Positions 32,850 to 47,000 are shown, counted from the stretch's first letter. The stretch: DNA of 64,000 bases from Cavenderia fasciculata (GCF_000203815.1 NW_004457695.1:3404651-3468650); one strand, 5' to 3'. Translations and numbers: made by a program. Notes: generated by a model from the letters alone, not told the origin.

Positions 32850-34785
32850 ATGGCAATAATCAGTAATAACAACAATAATACATCAACCACTGATACTACT
32901 AGTAGCAGTAATGATACGTCATCTATCATAGTTGGTCAAGAGGTATCACCTGAACAACAATCGGATCATAATAATAATAATAATAATTGTCAACTACCAG
33001 ATGCTTCCACTAAATGGACTATTCTTCCAACATCTAATAGTCCAACACCTAGATTTGGTAAGATAAACTATTGAATGTTGTTTCTCTATCTATATCATAT
33101 CCTAATCCCCCCTACCCTTTCCTTCTTTTATAGACAACTCATTAACACATTATGAAGGATATTTATATATGTTTGGTGGTAATAATGAAGATGTTAATAC
33201 CAATTTAACACAATTCCTAAGATTGGATCTATCAACCAACTCTTGGCATGCATTACAATGCAACATGAAAAGAAGAATACTTCATACTGCCGTCATACAC
33301 AATCGTTCAATGTATGTCTATGGTGGAGGTGTTTACGAAGATGAAAGAACTTCGTTCTTTGGTCCATCTAGTAAAGTATTTAAAACAATCAATGAATTAC
33401 TTTGTTATGAATTTGGTATGTCACAAACAAACAAACAAATATTGTTATATTTGAATAATAATAATTAATAATTAATATTTAATATTTTAGAAACACAAAA
33501 TTGGAATAGAATTGAAACAAATGAAGGTCCAACAGTTGATGGTCATTGTGCTGTTGTAATTGGAGATAATATGTATATTATTGGTGGGTCGCAGAGCAAG
33601 GTGTCTGGTAAGTCAATCCAAACCATCTTGTCTAATCAATTGTCAGTGTATAATATTCCAACACAAGAATGGACACACCATTCATCACCGTTGTTTGGTA
33701 GATTGTGTAGTGCCATTCATTATAGTCGAAATGATAAAGACTATATTTACGTATTTGGAGGATACGATTCACACACTCCAAACAATGATCTATGGCAGTA
33801 CGATGTACAATTGGGTACTTGGAAAGTAGTGTCTTCAACACTATCAACTGCACCACCACGTTATGCACACTCTGCCAATCTATTTGAAGATAAAATGTAC
33901 GTCTATGGAGGGTACTCTAAGAAAGGGTATTTACGTGACCTTCACACATACGATTTTACAAAGGAAGAGTGGAAGTTGATACCAACAGGTGACACCCCAC
34001 CAAAACGTAGAAGACATCAGTCGGTGGTAGTAGATACCGATGGAAGACCACGTATACTCTTGTATGGAGGATCATACATCTCATGTCTCTACAATGATCT
34101 TTGGGAGTACGTGTTCCCCTCCAAAGTACACATCCCATGTGATCAATTAGTTCCCGATTTCCTCACACTATTTAATAATGCCGAAGAATATTTCAGCGAT
34201 ATTGCATTTGTCGTCGAAGGCAAGCGTATCCCAGCCCACAGAAACATTCTATCAGTTCGTTCAAATTATTTTAAATCATTATTTACAAATGGTTTAAAAG
34301 AAAGTTTTGGTAAGATATAGACATAGACATAGACAGAGACAAGACATAGATAGATAGATAGATATACAAACATTTATACTTATTAATTTATTTATTATTT
34401 ATTTATAGAAAAAGATATTATAATTAAAGATGAAAAATATGATGATTTCATAGCATTGATTAGATTTATTTATACCGGTGATGAAGGATATGTAAATTTA
34501 GAGAATTGTATGGGATTGTTACATTTATCAGATTGTTATTTAATCTCTCGACTAAAGATTGTTTGTGAAGCCAAGGCTACCGAGGGCATTGCCATTGACA
34601 CTGTAGTCACTCTGTTTAAACAAGCAGATTTCTACAAACTCACCAAACTACGTCAAATCTGTATTGCATTTATTGCAAAGAATCACAAGGAATGTTTGGC
34701 AACTGGTATGCTTACTACTTTAGAATCATCTGTATTATTAGAAATTATGTATTGTTTAGATCCATCATTAAATACAAATAAATAA
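32850..34785 (+). CDS. Kelch-repeat protein with C-terminal BTB domain
   Basis: Four exons (32850-33057, 33134-33415, 33491-34309, 34409-34785), all with phase-1 introns, give 561 aa. After an Asn/Ser/Thr-rich N-terminus of about 55 residues come about six Kelch repeats with the usual GG/Y/W pattern (YLYMFGG, MYVYGGG, MYIIGGS, YIYVFGGYD, MYVYGGYS, ILLYGGS). A BTB fold follows: FSDIAFVVEGKRIPAHRNILSVRSNYFKSLF, FIYTGDEG, and a short helical tail. Order and spacing resemble LZTR1-like Kelch-BTB proteins, which serve as substrate adaptors for cullin-3 ubiquitin ligases. LZTR1 itself has two BTB-BACK units; here only one BTB is seen. The substrate is unknown. All four splice junctions preserve the repeats. 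Confidence 0.9.
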
Positions 34786-35066
34786 ATAAATAATCAAATA
34801 AATATTTAATTATTTATTTTCATGTACATCAATCAAAATTGCAATTTTCGTAACCCCCCAATGATTCATGATTATTATTATTTCATACCACCACTGACTG
34901 ATAATGATAGTGTGCATGATTGAATTTGGTAATAGATTTTGATCATATGAAACTAACTATATTTCTTTTCATCCATTCCATTGTTGATAGTTATTTAATA
35001 ATTATTATTTTGAAAGCATCCATTCATTAATTTAATTATTACTTTAATTTGTTTTTGAAAATTGTC

Positions 35067-38000
35067 ATGAGGATGTTCAAACCATCAAATCACATTTCCA
35101 TCATTTTATTGTTGTATGCGACATTATCAATAGTAGTAGCATTGGATCAACATGGACTAGCGAATCAAGATAGAGAATTTCCTCAAGAACGGTTGAATGT
35201 ACATTTGATAATGCATAGTCATGATGATGCTGGTTGGTTAAAGACATTTGAAGAATATTATCAAGACCAAGTAAAGAGTATACTATCAAGTATTGTTAAA
35301 GCACTATCAATAGATCCTAAAAGAAGATTTAATTGGTCTGAAATGTATGTGTGAATCATAGATCAATCAATACTTTATTAGTATTACTTAATTAATTTGT
35401 ATTTGTAGAATATTTTTAGAAAGATGGTGGAGAGAACAAGGAGATGATATGAAACAAACATTTAAACATTTGGTACAAACAAAACAAATTGCATTTACAA
35501 ATGGAGGTTGGGTACAATATGATGAAGCGTGTACAACCACTGAATCAGTGATTGAACATTTTACAGAGGGTCATCGATTCATTGTCGAGAACTTTGGAGC
35601 TGAATACCTTCCAAAGTCGGGCTGGCAGATAGATCCATTTGGACATGCTACCAAGACTGCTGCTGTCATGTCGGCTATGGGGTATGAAAACATTGTATTG
35701 GATCGTGTCAGTACAACCATCAAAGATCAAATGAATAGAGACAAATCGACAGAGTTTGTATGGCGTGGTAGTAGATCTCGTGGCAAGAATAGTGATATGT
35801 TTGCACATGTATTGGATACATTTTATACATCACCTGCTGGTATAGGGACAGGTGAATACCCAACCTTGATCAACCATCTTCCTCAAGATTGGGCTAACTC
35901 TATTTTTGAAACTGCAGTCTATCGTTCCAGTCATTATCTCACTCCACACCTATTAATGACTATTGGTGGTGATTTTGCATTCAACAATTCAGTAGAATTC
36001 TTTCAAGTTTTTGATCAAACTCTTGGTAACTAACTATACATAGATTATGAATTGATGATTTATTAAACTAATGTGTCATATCTTTCTTTTTTATTTAGCA
36101 ATGTTAAATTCTAAAACTCTTATAGTTGCATTCAAGTATAGTACTGTGGATGATTACTTTGCAGCTGCCAAGAATTGGTTAGCTAGAAATAAAACTCCAT
36201 TGCTCATCAGATACAATGAAGATTTCTTTCCACTACTCGAACAAAATGATGCATGGACAGGCTACTATACAACCAAACCTGCCTTGAAAAGAAAGAGTAG
36301 ACTTGTAGATGGAAACAAAAGAATGGCAGACACTTTGGATATTTTAAATTTTAACCCAATTAATTATAATTCAAAATTAAGAGATGCTCAAAGAGTATGA
36401 AACATCAAAGTATCATTTCACAAAAGTATAAATATTTATTTTATTTTTTATTTAATTTTTAGAATTGTTCAATTTTATTACATCATGATGCAATTACAGG
36501 TACAAGTAGAGTAAAAGTAATTGAAGATTATTCAATTAGATTGGATAATGCAAATACAATTATTGAACAGGTATCGGTAGATTCAATTAAAAAGTATTAT
36601 CATTTAGATGATCAAATGAAACTTGTAAATGGTGATTCTCCATTTATATCAGATTTTAGGGATTCAAAAACCCTTTTATTCTTTAATCCATTGGGATGGG
36701 ATCGAGTGGAACCAGTAACCATTCAATTAAATTACATTGCATATACTTCTCAACCTGGAATGTGTGCCTATTCAATGCAATGTTGGGATTACAAGAGCAA
36801 TTCATTCCTTTCAACTCCAGTTGATTGCACATTGCGAGCCAATGTAGACACGAATGTTCAGTACCTACAATTTGACTTTTTAATTTCAATTCCAGCATTA
36901 TCATTTAACCATTGTATTCTTTCAAAAGATTCTAAACAATCCTCTAAAACTTTAATTCAACAAAATATTAATAATGGTAAATAACAATTTTACAATTTTA
37001 CAATTATATTTATTAATATTATCTTTTCATTTGTATTTATTTTAGGTTATATAGTTGATAATAATAAATTATCAATTACAATATCAAATATTTCAAATCT
37101 AATGGAATCTATTTATGATAAGAGTTTAAATACACAATTTAGTCTAAGACATACAGTATGTGAAGTTTATTTAATTTGATTTATTTATATTTTTTACTTA
37201 TTATTTAATTTTTAGATGGTTAGTTATAATAGTGGATTTGGAGGTTCGTATGTTTTAAAACTTCGAGGAATCAAGGAATATCAACTTTATCAACCATCTG
37301 GTTTTTGGAGTGGTGAGGTTATGAAGGAATTTAAATCAACTGATAGAGCCAACCTGCAAGAGGTATCTTTAAAGATTTATCAAACCAATAATAATGACAA
37401 TGGTAGATTGGAAAGGTTCTTTGATTTTATTTACAATATTCAAGGTATCGATAAATATGAAATATTTTCACAATTTGAAACATACCTATTGTCAACAAAC
37501 ATTGTATCCGATAGTGGATATGAATTTCAATTTAGACGACCATGTTTAAATCGTACTTTGGAATCTTGTTTCTATCCTTCAGTTCATGCATCTTATATTG
37601 TTGATAGTAAAACTGGTATTTCATTTGTTGTAAGTTAGATTGATATAATCTATAAATATATATAAATATATACTAATAATTTTTTCTTAAAAAGTGTTTA
37701 AATGATAGATCAAGAGGTGTGGCAAGTCCATCAAGTGGAACTGTATTACATCATTTACATAGAAGTATGGTGTACGATGATAATAAGGGATTGGGACAAC
37801 CAGGAAAAGACAATTCAAGAGTGACGATTAAAAACAGATGCTTTGTTGACAATATTGCAAATATGCAAAATTACATTTGGAAGGAATCAATCATGTTTAA
37901 GCATTCCATTCAAATATTTGAATTACAACAACAAACTGCATCAACTTCAAATTTCGATCTTCTTCATACAAACTATTCTCCATTTTTATCAAGTATGTTT

Positions 38001-38392
38001 TTTTGTTTTAAAAGAGATATAAATATATTAACATTTTATGTATTACTATTTATTTTATAGAATCATTGCCACAAGATATTCATATATTATCTGTTAAATA
38101 TTCAGATGGTGGAATATTATTAAGATTGATGAATATTCGAGACCTACCAACATCAACATCAATCATTCTTCAGCTTGGGGATTATTTCAAATTTTCTACT
38201 GATACAATCATAATTCTACCTTTGAATGGGATTCCATCAGTGTCTAAAAGAATGATTCCATGTTTTGATGATGGGTTAAAATGTTATGATGACTCTCATA
38301 TTGTCGATACTCAAGATGATACTAGTAAAACAACCACCACCGTTGAAATTCATCCCATGGAAATTAAAACTATTTTATTTCCTTCCAAATAG
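35067..38392 (+). CDS. Lysosomal-type alpha-mannosidase (GH38)
   Basis: Eight exons (35067-35344, 35409-36025, 36099-36394, 36463-36976, 37046-37155, 37216-37629, 37695-37992, 38061-38392) with matching phases give 952 aa. A signal peptide is visible at residues 10-26. GH38 active-site parts are present: HSHDDAGWLKTFEEYY (zinc ligands, about 50-65), WQIDPFGHA with the nucleophile Asp at about 168, and HHDAITGT in exon 4. The later region (LLFFNPLGW, GSYVLKLRG, the FVVSCLNDRSRGVAS-type junction, DDNKGLGQ) follows the lysosomal alpha-mannosidase family. It trims mannose from N-glycans in lysosomes or secretory vesicles. Dictyostelids carry several paralogues and I cannot say which this is. This gene has the most introns in the window, each about 65-85 bp. 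Confidence 0.93.
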
Positions 38393-38500
38393 CCTAAAGG
38401 AGGACAATACTATCAGAGGCATTCTGGAAGTGATTGGAGCTAAATACCAATAAATCAGATATTACTTGCAATAAATATATTATGTAAATTATTTATTAAT

Positions 38501-41500
38501 TTATTTCTTAAACCAAAGTTTGAAATCGTTATCATTTGAAACAGAAGCCAACTCGTAGGCAAAGGTATCGGTTGGATCAGATTGAGTAAATTCAACTGGG
38601 AAAATCAAAATCTCTTTAAGGTATGGTTGGTGGTTGACCATGGCGGTACGGATTTGCTCGTCGGCAGTGTTGTAGAGCATTTGGACGGCGTCACTTGGGA
38701 GGAGGTCACTCTTTTTACGCAAACGTTGGATACGGTTGATAACTTCACGAACCAAACCCTTTTCGACGAGGTTTTGATCGATGGTCAACTCGAGGATGGT
38801 GAGAACATCGTCGTCACCAGATGGCTCAAACAAGCTCAAGTCACCATTGTACTTGCGGATAATCTTGAGATCTTCGGTGGTGAGGACGTGCTCGCCAATG
38901 TTCAACTCTCCCTTCTTTTGGAAGGCACGGAGATCGTCGACCGAGAGGTTAGCAATTTGCTTGGTAACGTCAGACAAGGCGGTCTTGAGACGTTGACCAA
39001 GACGCTTACGGTCAGGTTCGGCCACAATGTTGACAAGCGAGTCGTCCGAGGTGAGGACGAGACGTTGGATGTTAAGCTCTTCGATGACGTACGACTCGAG
39101 CTCCTTGAGATCCTGCAAGTATTGTGGGTTGTCAGAGATGACGGTGAAATCCTTAAGCGGGTACTTGAGTGGCTTGGTCTTTCTTTCACGACTGGTTCTA
39201 CCGTGTTCAATGACAGTTTGCATACGGGTGACGGCTTCTTCAATACGCACGTTAAAGGCGGCTTGGATGGGCTCTGGGTACAAGACAAAGTGGACGGAAT
39301 CCTCGCGTTGTCCATCTGGCAAGACACGACGCAAGTTTTGGTACATATACTCGGTAAAGAATGGAGTAAATGGACCCATGGCAACGCAAACCTTTAACAA
39401 CACCTCAAAGAGAATGTTGAGTGAGGTCTTGGCATCGTCTTCACCGTTGGCACCCTTGAAACGACGACGGTTGAGACGGACGTACCAGTTGGTAAGCTCG
39501 TTGATGAACAAGGTGAGACGTGGAACGACCGTGTAGAGACGGTAGGCAGCCATCTCCTCACGTACAAACTTGATGAGTGATTGGCACGAGGCGAGCACCC
39601 AACGATCCATAATGTTGGTGGATGCAAGGGCAACCTCGAGGGTTGGCACAAACTTGGAGCCGGTGGCAGCTTCGTGACGATGTGCGTTTTGTACCATGAA
39701 ACGGTAGGCGTTGAACCATGGCAAGAAGACGTCCTTGAGCATATCCTTGACACCATTCTCTTGGAACTTGAGTGTCTCGGCACGTACGACGGGCGAAGAG
39801 ATGAGGTAGAGACGGAGAGCGTCCGAACCAAACTTGTCAATGACAGTGACTGGATCGGGATAGTTTTTGAGACGTTTGCTCATCTTTTTGCCGTCCGAAG
39901 CAAGTACCAAACCATTGACAATGAGGTTTTGGAAGGGTGGCTTGTCAAACAAGGCAGTTGAGAGAACGAGCAAGGTGTAGAACCAACCACGGGTTTGATC
40001 GATACCTTCGGCGATAAAGTGTGCTGGGAAGATCTTTTCGAAACGGTCCTTGTTCTCAAAGGGGTAGTGTTGTTGGGCGTATGGCATACTGCCAGACTCG
40101 AACCAACAATCAAACACCTCTTCGATACGACGGAGTGGAGCACCACCCTTTTTCGATGGGATGGTGATATGGTCAATCGATTCACGATGGAGATCGGTGA
40201 CACGGACGCCAGAGAGCTCAAACAACTCTTCAATTGAACCAATGACAACCATCTCTTGACCATCCTCGCTGATCCAAATTGGGATTGGGGTACCCCAATA
40301 ACGGTTACGCGAGACTGCCCAGTCGCTGGCGTTCTTGAGCCAGTTGGCAAAACGCTTCTCCTTGACAAAATCGGGAACCCAGTGAGTATCCTCGTTGTTT
40401 TTGAGCAAACGGTCACGCATCTGCTCGACACGGACAAACCACGAGCCGACGGCACGGTAGATGAGTGGGGTGTCTGAACGCCAGCAGAATGGGTAGGAAT
40501 GGACGATATTGCTTTGGTGGACGAGTCTGTCCATTGCTTTGATTGCCTTGATGACTTCCTTGTCAGTCTCGCCAGCTGGATCCTTGACACGCTTGCCTGC
40601 AAAGGCAGTGACGTCGCTGGTGTAGCATCCGTTCACGTCGACGGCATTCAAAGATGGACGCTTGAAATCCTCACGCTTGATGATACCAGCTTGCATGCAG
40701 ACGTTGAAATCCTCCTCACCATAGGCAGGGGCGGCGTGGACAACACCAGTACCGCTGTCTTCGGTGACATAGTCGCCTGGGACAACCTTGAAGGCACCAG
40801 TCTTGACGTCGTCGGCAAAGAATGGGAAGAGTGGGGTGTAGGACTTGCCAACGAGCTCGGCACCCTTGACAGTGGCGAGCAACTTGAATTCCTTGGACGT
40901 GTTCTTGGTGTCCTTGTAGATGATGGCGAGACGCTTTTGGGCGAGCACGTAGATCTTGTTGGTCTTGGTGTCTTGCACACGTACATAGTCCATCTTGGGG
41001 TTGACAACCAATGCAAGATTACATGGGAGTGTCCAAGGCGTAGTCGTCCATGCCAAGAAGCTAGCACCCTCGGCATCGTCGGTGATGGGGAAGGCGACGA
41101 CGACAGCGGGGTCGCTGACGTCCTTGTACGAGCTAGAAGCTTCGAAATTAGAGAGTGGAGTGGTACATGGGATCGAGTATGGCATGACCTTGAAACCTTG
41201 GTACACCATGTCCTTGTCGGCCAACTGCTTGAATACCCACCACACGGACTCCATAAAGCTGAGATCCATGGTACGGTAGGTGTTCTTCATGTCGATCCAA
41301 CGACCCAAACGCTTGACGATTGCCTCCCACTCGGTACTGTAACGCATCACAATACCACGACATGCGGCATTGTATGCTGGGATACCCATCTTGAGGACAT
41401 CGTCCTTGGTACGCACGCCCAACTCCTTGTCAATTTCAAATTCGATTGGCAAACCATGACAATCCCATCCAAAACGACGCTCGACATGATGTCCAGTTTG

Positions 41501-41789
41501 GTGTGCGTATCTCGTTACTGTATCTTTAATGGTACCGGCCAAAATGTGACCGTAATGTGGAAGACCAGTGGCAAATGGAGGTCCGTCATAGAATGAATAT
41601 TCTGGACGTCCCTCTGACATCTTTAAAGATGTTTCAAATGCATTAATCTCATCCCAATATTTTAATACCTTTTTCTCTTCTTCTGCAAATGAAATGTTTT
41701 GTGGTACTAGAAAATAAAATTGGGAAATCAAAGTTAGCAATGAGCAAAAGAGAGAGAGTAAGTTTAATATTTCACTTACCAGACTCCAT
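38501..41789 (-). CDS. ileS: Isoleucyl-tRNA synthetase, cytosolic
   Basis: A class I aminoacyl-tRNA synthetase charging tRNA-Ile. A 10-base first exon (41789-41780, ATG GAG TCT G) is spliced in phase 1 to one long exon (41706-38501), giving 1071 aa. The tiny exon restores the normal start MESVPQNISFAEEEKKVLKYW. Signatures: HIGH-type PHYGH (53-57) within DGPPFATGLPHYGHILAGT; the editing-domain insertion; KMSKR at about residue 610 (SDGKKMSKRLKNYPDP); and the anticodon-binding helical domain with WYVRLNRRRFKG. The C-terminal extension is of the eukaryotic cytosolic type. No targeting peptide is visible, and there is no truncation. Coding G+C is clearly above the surroundings, as expected for a highly translated gene. 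Confidence 0.97.
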
Positions 41790-42293
41790 TTTTCAGCTGT
41801 TATATAATATGATATGTATGGTATGTGAAAAGTGGTGTAAGATTAAAAGGATTGAATGATAGATATTAGAAGTAGTTTTTAATTAAAAACTATTTTACTT
41901 GTTGTTATATATGTACACTCTTCTTTTGAAAGAGTTTTTGAATCAAATGATGATGATTATAGTGCGTAGAAAATGAATGTTGTAGTAGGTGCAAAGATAG
42001 TATGTTGGTAAAAGACAACTATCTTGGTTTTAATATTAAAAGAATAAACTAATGATATTACTACACTCTTATTTGTATATTTATATATATCGTATAGGGA
42101 TAATCTTCTTCGTTTTAGTGAACAAACTGAGAATTGCAACAAAAAAAAAAAAAAAAACAAACGTCCAAGAAACGAACTTCAGCACAAGCTACCACTATCA
42201 TTCTGTTTGCTTGCTTGAAATATCATATACTTTAGAAAGATAGATAAATATATTGCATACTTATACCACAGATACAAAGAATAGAATACAAAC
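41790..42293. other. Divergent intergenic region
   Basis: A+T-rich and lacking a supported ORF. It includes a poly-A tract at about 42141-42157. It holds promoters for the isoleucyl-tRNA synthetase and the gene at 42294. Confidence 0.5.
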
Positions 42294-43109
42294 ATGTTAC
42301 GATTCAATCGATTGATTAAAAGTGGATCATTACAATCAATAAAGATGACATTGACACCATCATCATCATCAATGTCATCAACACTATCATCATATAATAA
42401 CAAACAACATTATAGTTATAGTTATAGTACATCAACAACACCTACAAATGATCCAAAGGGACACAAAAAGACTAGAGATCAAATGGTAGAAGAAAGAAAT
42501 CAAGCTATGGATATTGTGGGTAACAAGACGATTGACGATGTTGAAAAGGAGTTGGGTCAAAGCGAAAAGAAGCTGCACGATACAAAGGGTCAACGTCAAA
42601 GATTAGAGGAAAAGAAAGCAAAGACTAAAAAGGATATACTTACAGTACTGGGATTGGCAGCTTTGGCATCATTGGTTTTCATTCGTGACTATATCAAGAG
42701 AAAAGATCAAAAGAAACAATTTGATGAGGAATGGGAGAACCTAAGAGTACTCATCAACGAAAGAGATGCCCTAACATTGAAAAAGAAAGAGATCATTGCT
42801 CTCATTACATCACATCTCTTGAAACAAAATCCATCACTCTCTGCTGAAGAGTTGAACCAATCTGTAGATAACACCATAACTAAAATTTTAACAAATCAAG
42901 AAGATATTAAATCCATAAATCAATCTATATCAAACGAAAATAATAATAACAATAATAATAATAGTAATAATAATAATTCACAATCATCTACAAATGAAAA
43001 GAGTATGTTTAGGTTAGGATACCAATGGAGTTCAAACCATTTCCTTTTAATTTAATTTTACTAACCTATCCATCAAATCTTTTTAGGAGTATATTCTGGT
43101 AGAATTTAA
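42294..43109 (+). CDS. Probable mitochondrial coiled-coil, single-pass membrane protein
   Basis: I read two exons, 42294-43002 and 43087-43109, giving 243 aa. The alternative is a single exon that runs on to about 43055 and ends WSSNHFLLI. The intron reading is preferred because 43003-43086 begins GTATGT, has a CTAAC branch-like site and ends TTTTTAG. The N-terminus (MLRFNRLIKSGSLQSIKM, then Ser/Thr/Tyr-rich) looks like a mitochondrial presequence. A coiled coil follows (about 65-110, VEKELGQSEKKLHDTKGQRQ), then one hydrophobic helix (ILTVLGLAALASLVFI) and a second coiled coil (about 140-215) ending in an Asn run. No family is recognised. A structural or inner-membrane role is only a guess. 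Confidence 0.68.
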
Positions 43110-43884
43110 ATGAATGATAATAATAATACTTTTCAAAAGAATAGTAGTCAGAAAGAAAGGAATTAATGCGATCAATAAATGATTGATCATGTTTGGTGAA
43201 TGATGATTACTTTTTAAGAGTTTCCCCAAAACATTGTGGTTATAGTTCCCCATTCCCACCTTCCAACCATCCATCATGGACTGATTGTTTTTTACTATAA
43301 TTTAGAGTTGATCCCACCCATTGATGTTCAATATCTTCGATGGCTATTGATCGTGACCAACACATTAAACCACACCATTATTGTAATGACGGGATCAGAT
43401 GTGTAGGTCATATCTTGGCTTTCCGCATCGCAAACTACATGTTGTCTCTTGGTAAGGTTGTGCAAAAAACTCTTTGAGAGGTCGGATATTTGATGATCCA
43501 TTACCAGTTGAATCGCTCATCAAACAAGCTGCCGTCAGATGGATAGATACGATGACGTTGATTTTTTTCAAAAAATCGAGCTACACCTCCCAGATTCTAT
43601 GTTTTTTACCACCACGGCAAATTGCGATGGGCTCACGTTGCATAATAATCTATGCTACCAAACCCATTTATCTTAACTGTAGTTACGAGGTACGATCATC
43701 CCACTTTTTCATCACCATCCATCCTCCAAAGGATTCAATGATCTTCTTATAGTCCCTCCTCTTTGTCTTCACAACAAACAATTCAATTGTAATTCTATTT
43801 ATTTATTTATTTATTTATTCACTGTACCCTTCTATAACTTTAATTATTATCTTTATCTTAAAAAGTAAAGACTAATTATTAATC
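43110..43884. other. Intergenic island of unusually high G+C, no gene recognised
   Basis: About 43220-43760 is clearly richer in G+C than any other intergenic stretch in the window, yet both strands lack a convincing ORF; the longest plus-strand frame, 43474-43752, has no recognisable features. It contains a perfect 8-bp hairpin, GATTTTTT/AAAAAATC around TC (about 43560-43577). It may contain a non-coding RNA gene, a relic, or a large regulatory region for the G8 gene. The last 100 bp return to A+T-rich 5' UTR-like sequence. Confidence 0.45.
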
Positions 43885-44049
43885 ATGATGGGTTCAACGT
43901 CATCTCGACGACAATACATCCCCTATTTATTTATATTATTTATTATCTCTTTCAATGTACTATTAGCCCGTTCCCAATCAACTAAATTGGGTGAGGTCAC
44001 CGTAGGTTCAAACCTTTTAATCACATCAACTAATGTTGAAGTATGTATC

Positions 44050-44083
<34 letters not shown>

Positions 44084-47000
44084 TCTTACCCTAACCCCTA
44101 ACCCCTAAACTACAATACGATGATGGTGGTGGTGGTGTGGGGGGCAATGAAATGATCAAGTCAAAACACTTATCTAATTCTATTTATTTATTTATTTATT
44201 ATTTTTTCGTCATCATATGCATCTCTCTCTCTAGACCAACTATAAATTTGTTGTAGATTCTAGTATTACTACACCAAAGATTTCCATTGCAATTAGTCGT
44301 GGATCAGTCTCTACTCTTAATGATATCATCAATCAAATCAGTAGCTCCAATGTGGTCATTGGTGAGGTAAGAATATTCACAAATACAAATAGAGATAGAT
44401 ATACAAGTAATGATATTAATTTATTATTTCTTCTATTATTATTTTCTTCTATATTGATAGCCAACACCAATTACATCAGCTGTTGCAACTACTACTGATG
44501 GTGGTGCTACTACTCAAGGAGGTAGTACAACATCTAATGTCATTTCATCATCCAATAGAGTTTCTGTCACTTTGATGACAATGATTGGATGTTTGTTTGG
44601 AGGTGTATTTTTAACCAACAACCAACGTAGTGGTCCAAAGACATTTATTGCAATGATTGTTATTGGTGTTACCTTGTCCAGTGTAGTAAATGCCATTGTA
44701 TTGGACCAAATCACCGTTGAAGCTACCATCACAATCCCACCAGGGTTTAGATTCGATTCACTCGAAATCAGAGCTGGAAAGGGTTCAGTTTCAATGAATG
44801 GAGTTCAAGCCACTTCTCTAAAGGTTGATGCCTGTACTGGTGGATTAGATTTCCCAGTTTCGTTTGGTAGTTTGAATACTCAAACATTTAATGTTTGTAC
44901 AAAGTCTGCAGTTACAGCAACCGATGTTCAATTATTGGGAACTCCATCGACCATCAATTTGACAAGCAAGTCTGACAAGGTTAATATTGACTTTTTGCTC
45001 AGTTATAATGGTCAAGCCAAGGTTGATACCAATCAAGCAATCGACTCGACCATTGTCGGTTCACAGTCGTGTACGTTGACAAGTAGTACTGCTAGTGGCC
45101 GTACTGTCAAGCAAGGCACATGCGGTAGTGGGTCGACCACGAACCAATTGAACGTCGTTGCCGAGACTGGTGCCACTGTCGAGGTGTTTAACGCCGAGGC
45201 ATGTCCAACTGCCGCCGATTGGCGTGATCCAAGACCATCGGCAGCCGGTCCCGTCTCGCCATCCATCATGACCACCATCCCAGTCATCAACAATGTCTTT
45301 TCCGGCTCGACCAATCAATGGAAGGTGTTGGCCGACTACAATAACGCCTATGAAGTGACCAACCCGTCGGCTGGCACAACCTCGAACGGTGTCGATGTGT
45401 CGGGCTCGCTCAAGATCAGTTTGGGCGGTCCCACCTCGTACTGGATCGTCTCAGAGACATACACCAATTTCTTGCGTGCCAATCAGCCCGTCCAATTCAG
45501 CTACAGCTACTTGTTTGCACAAGCAAACACCGCCTCCTTGTATGCTAGCAGTGCATCGATCTGCGCGTTTGTCGGACTCGAGCAAGAGTTTGTCGACGAC
45601 CCCGACCACTGGCTCCCAACCGACCCCAGCCAATACACGTCGGTTGTCTGCTTCCCCTTCCCAACCACCAACATTGCCGGCAGCCACACTGCCTGGACTG
45701 TCAACACTGCCTCGTTTACACCAACCCAAGATCTATCGTCGGTTCGTTTCGCCCTCAACATGACCTACGCCCGTCCATGGGGTACCATTCCGGTCGCCTT
45801 TTTCAAGTCTTTGACCTACACCATTCCCCAACGTGCTGTCGCCGCCGTCAGCCCGCTCTCGAGCGACTCTGAGTTGGTCAAGCTTCGCAAACCATCCACT
45901 ACCCTCACTCCACAGTCCAGCTCGTCTTGTCCACACCTCCAAACCGGTCTCTTGCACTGGCACAACCCCGCCACTTGGGGAGGATCCGTTCCCAACCCAT
46001 CCAGCGTCATTACCCTCCCTGCCAACTCCAAGGTGCTCATCTCGAGCTGTTCGCTCCAGGCCGGCACCATCTACCAAAAGATCATCGTGCCAGCCACCTC
46101 TGAGCTCATCTTTTCCGACGCCAACATCACCATGCATCTCCAAGACATGTACGTCCAAGGTAAGCTTTGGATCGGTAGCTCGTCGTGTCGTTCCAATGGC
46201 AACATCGAGTTGATCTTCCACGGTGCCTACACCACCGCCGACACCATCGCCCAATACATGGGTAGCAAGGGTATCGCCGCAGCCGTCGGTGGGTACCTCT
46301 CGATCCAGGGCAAGCAGTACAAGAACACATGGACCAGACTGTCGGTCACTGCCTACCCATACGACCGTCTCCTCTATCTCCAAGATGCCGTCAACTGGGA
46401 GGTTGGCCAAAAGATCGTCGTGACAACCTCGCGATTCGAAGATGAATGGTACCCTGAAAACGAGGTACTCACCATCCAAGCCGTCTCTGCCAATGGCAAG
46501 ACCGTCCAGACTGTCGAGCCCGTCCAATTCTACCATTATGCAGGTCAAGAGTATCAAGCCGAGGTAGGTCTCTTGTCGCGTCGTATCATACTCCGTGGTG
46601 ACGCCGCCAGCTCTGAACCAAAGAAGTTTGGTGGTCATGTCCTCACAATGGGCAACAGTCAGTTTGCAGGTATCGAACTCATCAACATGGGTCAGCGTAA
46701 TATGCGTGCTCGTTACCCACTCCATTTCCATCTTGCCGGCACCGTCAGCAACAGCTATGTCTCGGACTGCTCTGTACACGACACCTACTACCGTTGTGTC
46801 ACTATCCACGGCACCCACAACCTCACAGTCACCGAGAACGTTGCCTACGACGCCACCGGTCACTGCTACTACATTGAAGACGGTATCGAAGAGAACAACA
46901 CTGTCTCGTACAACTTGGCTGCCTACGTCCACACCATCTTTGCATCGGCCGGCGGAAACACCCAACAAGGTCAATGGTTCAACGAGCAACCCGAGCTCAC

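Noticed and set aside
40499-41596. 365-codon open frame on the plus strand
   Set aside because: Antisense shadow of the isoleucyl-tRNA synthetase; it arises from its codon bias and has no recognisable features.
43474-43752. 92-codon ORF in the G+C-rich island
   Set aside because: No Met in good context, odd composition (many Ile/Ser/Cys), no similarity recognised, no splice partner.
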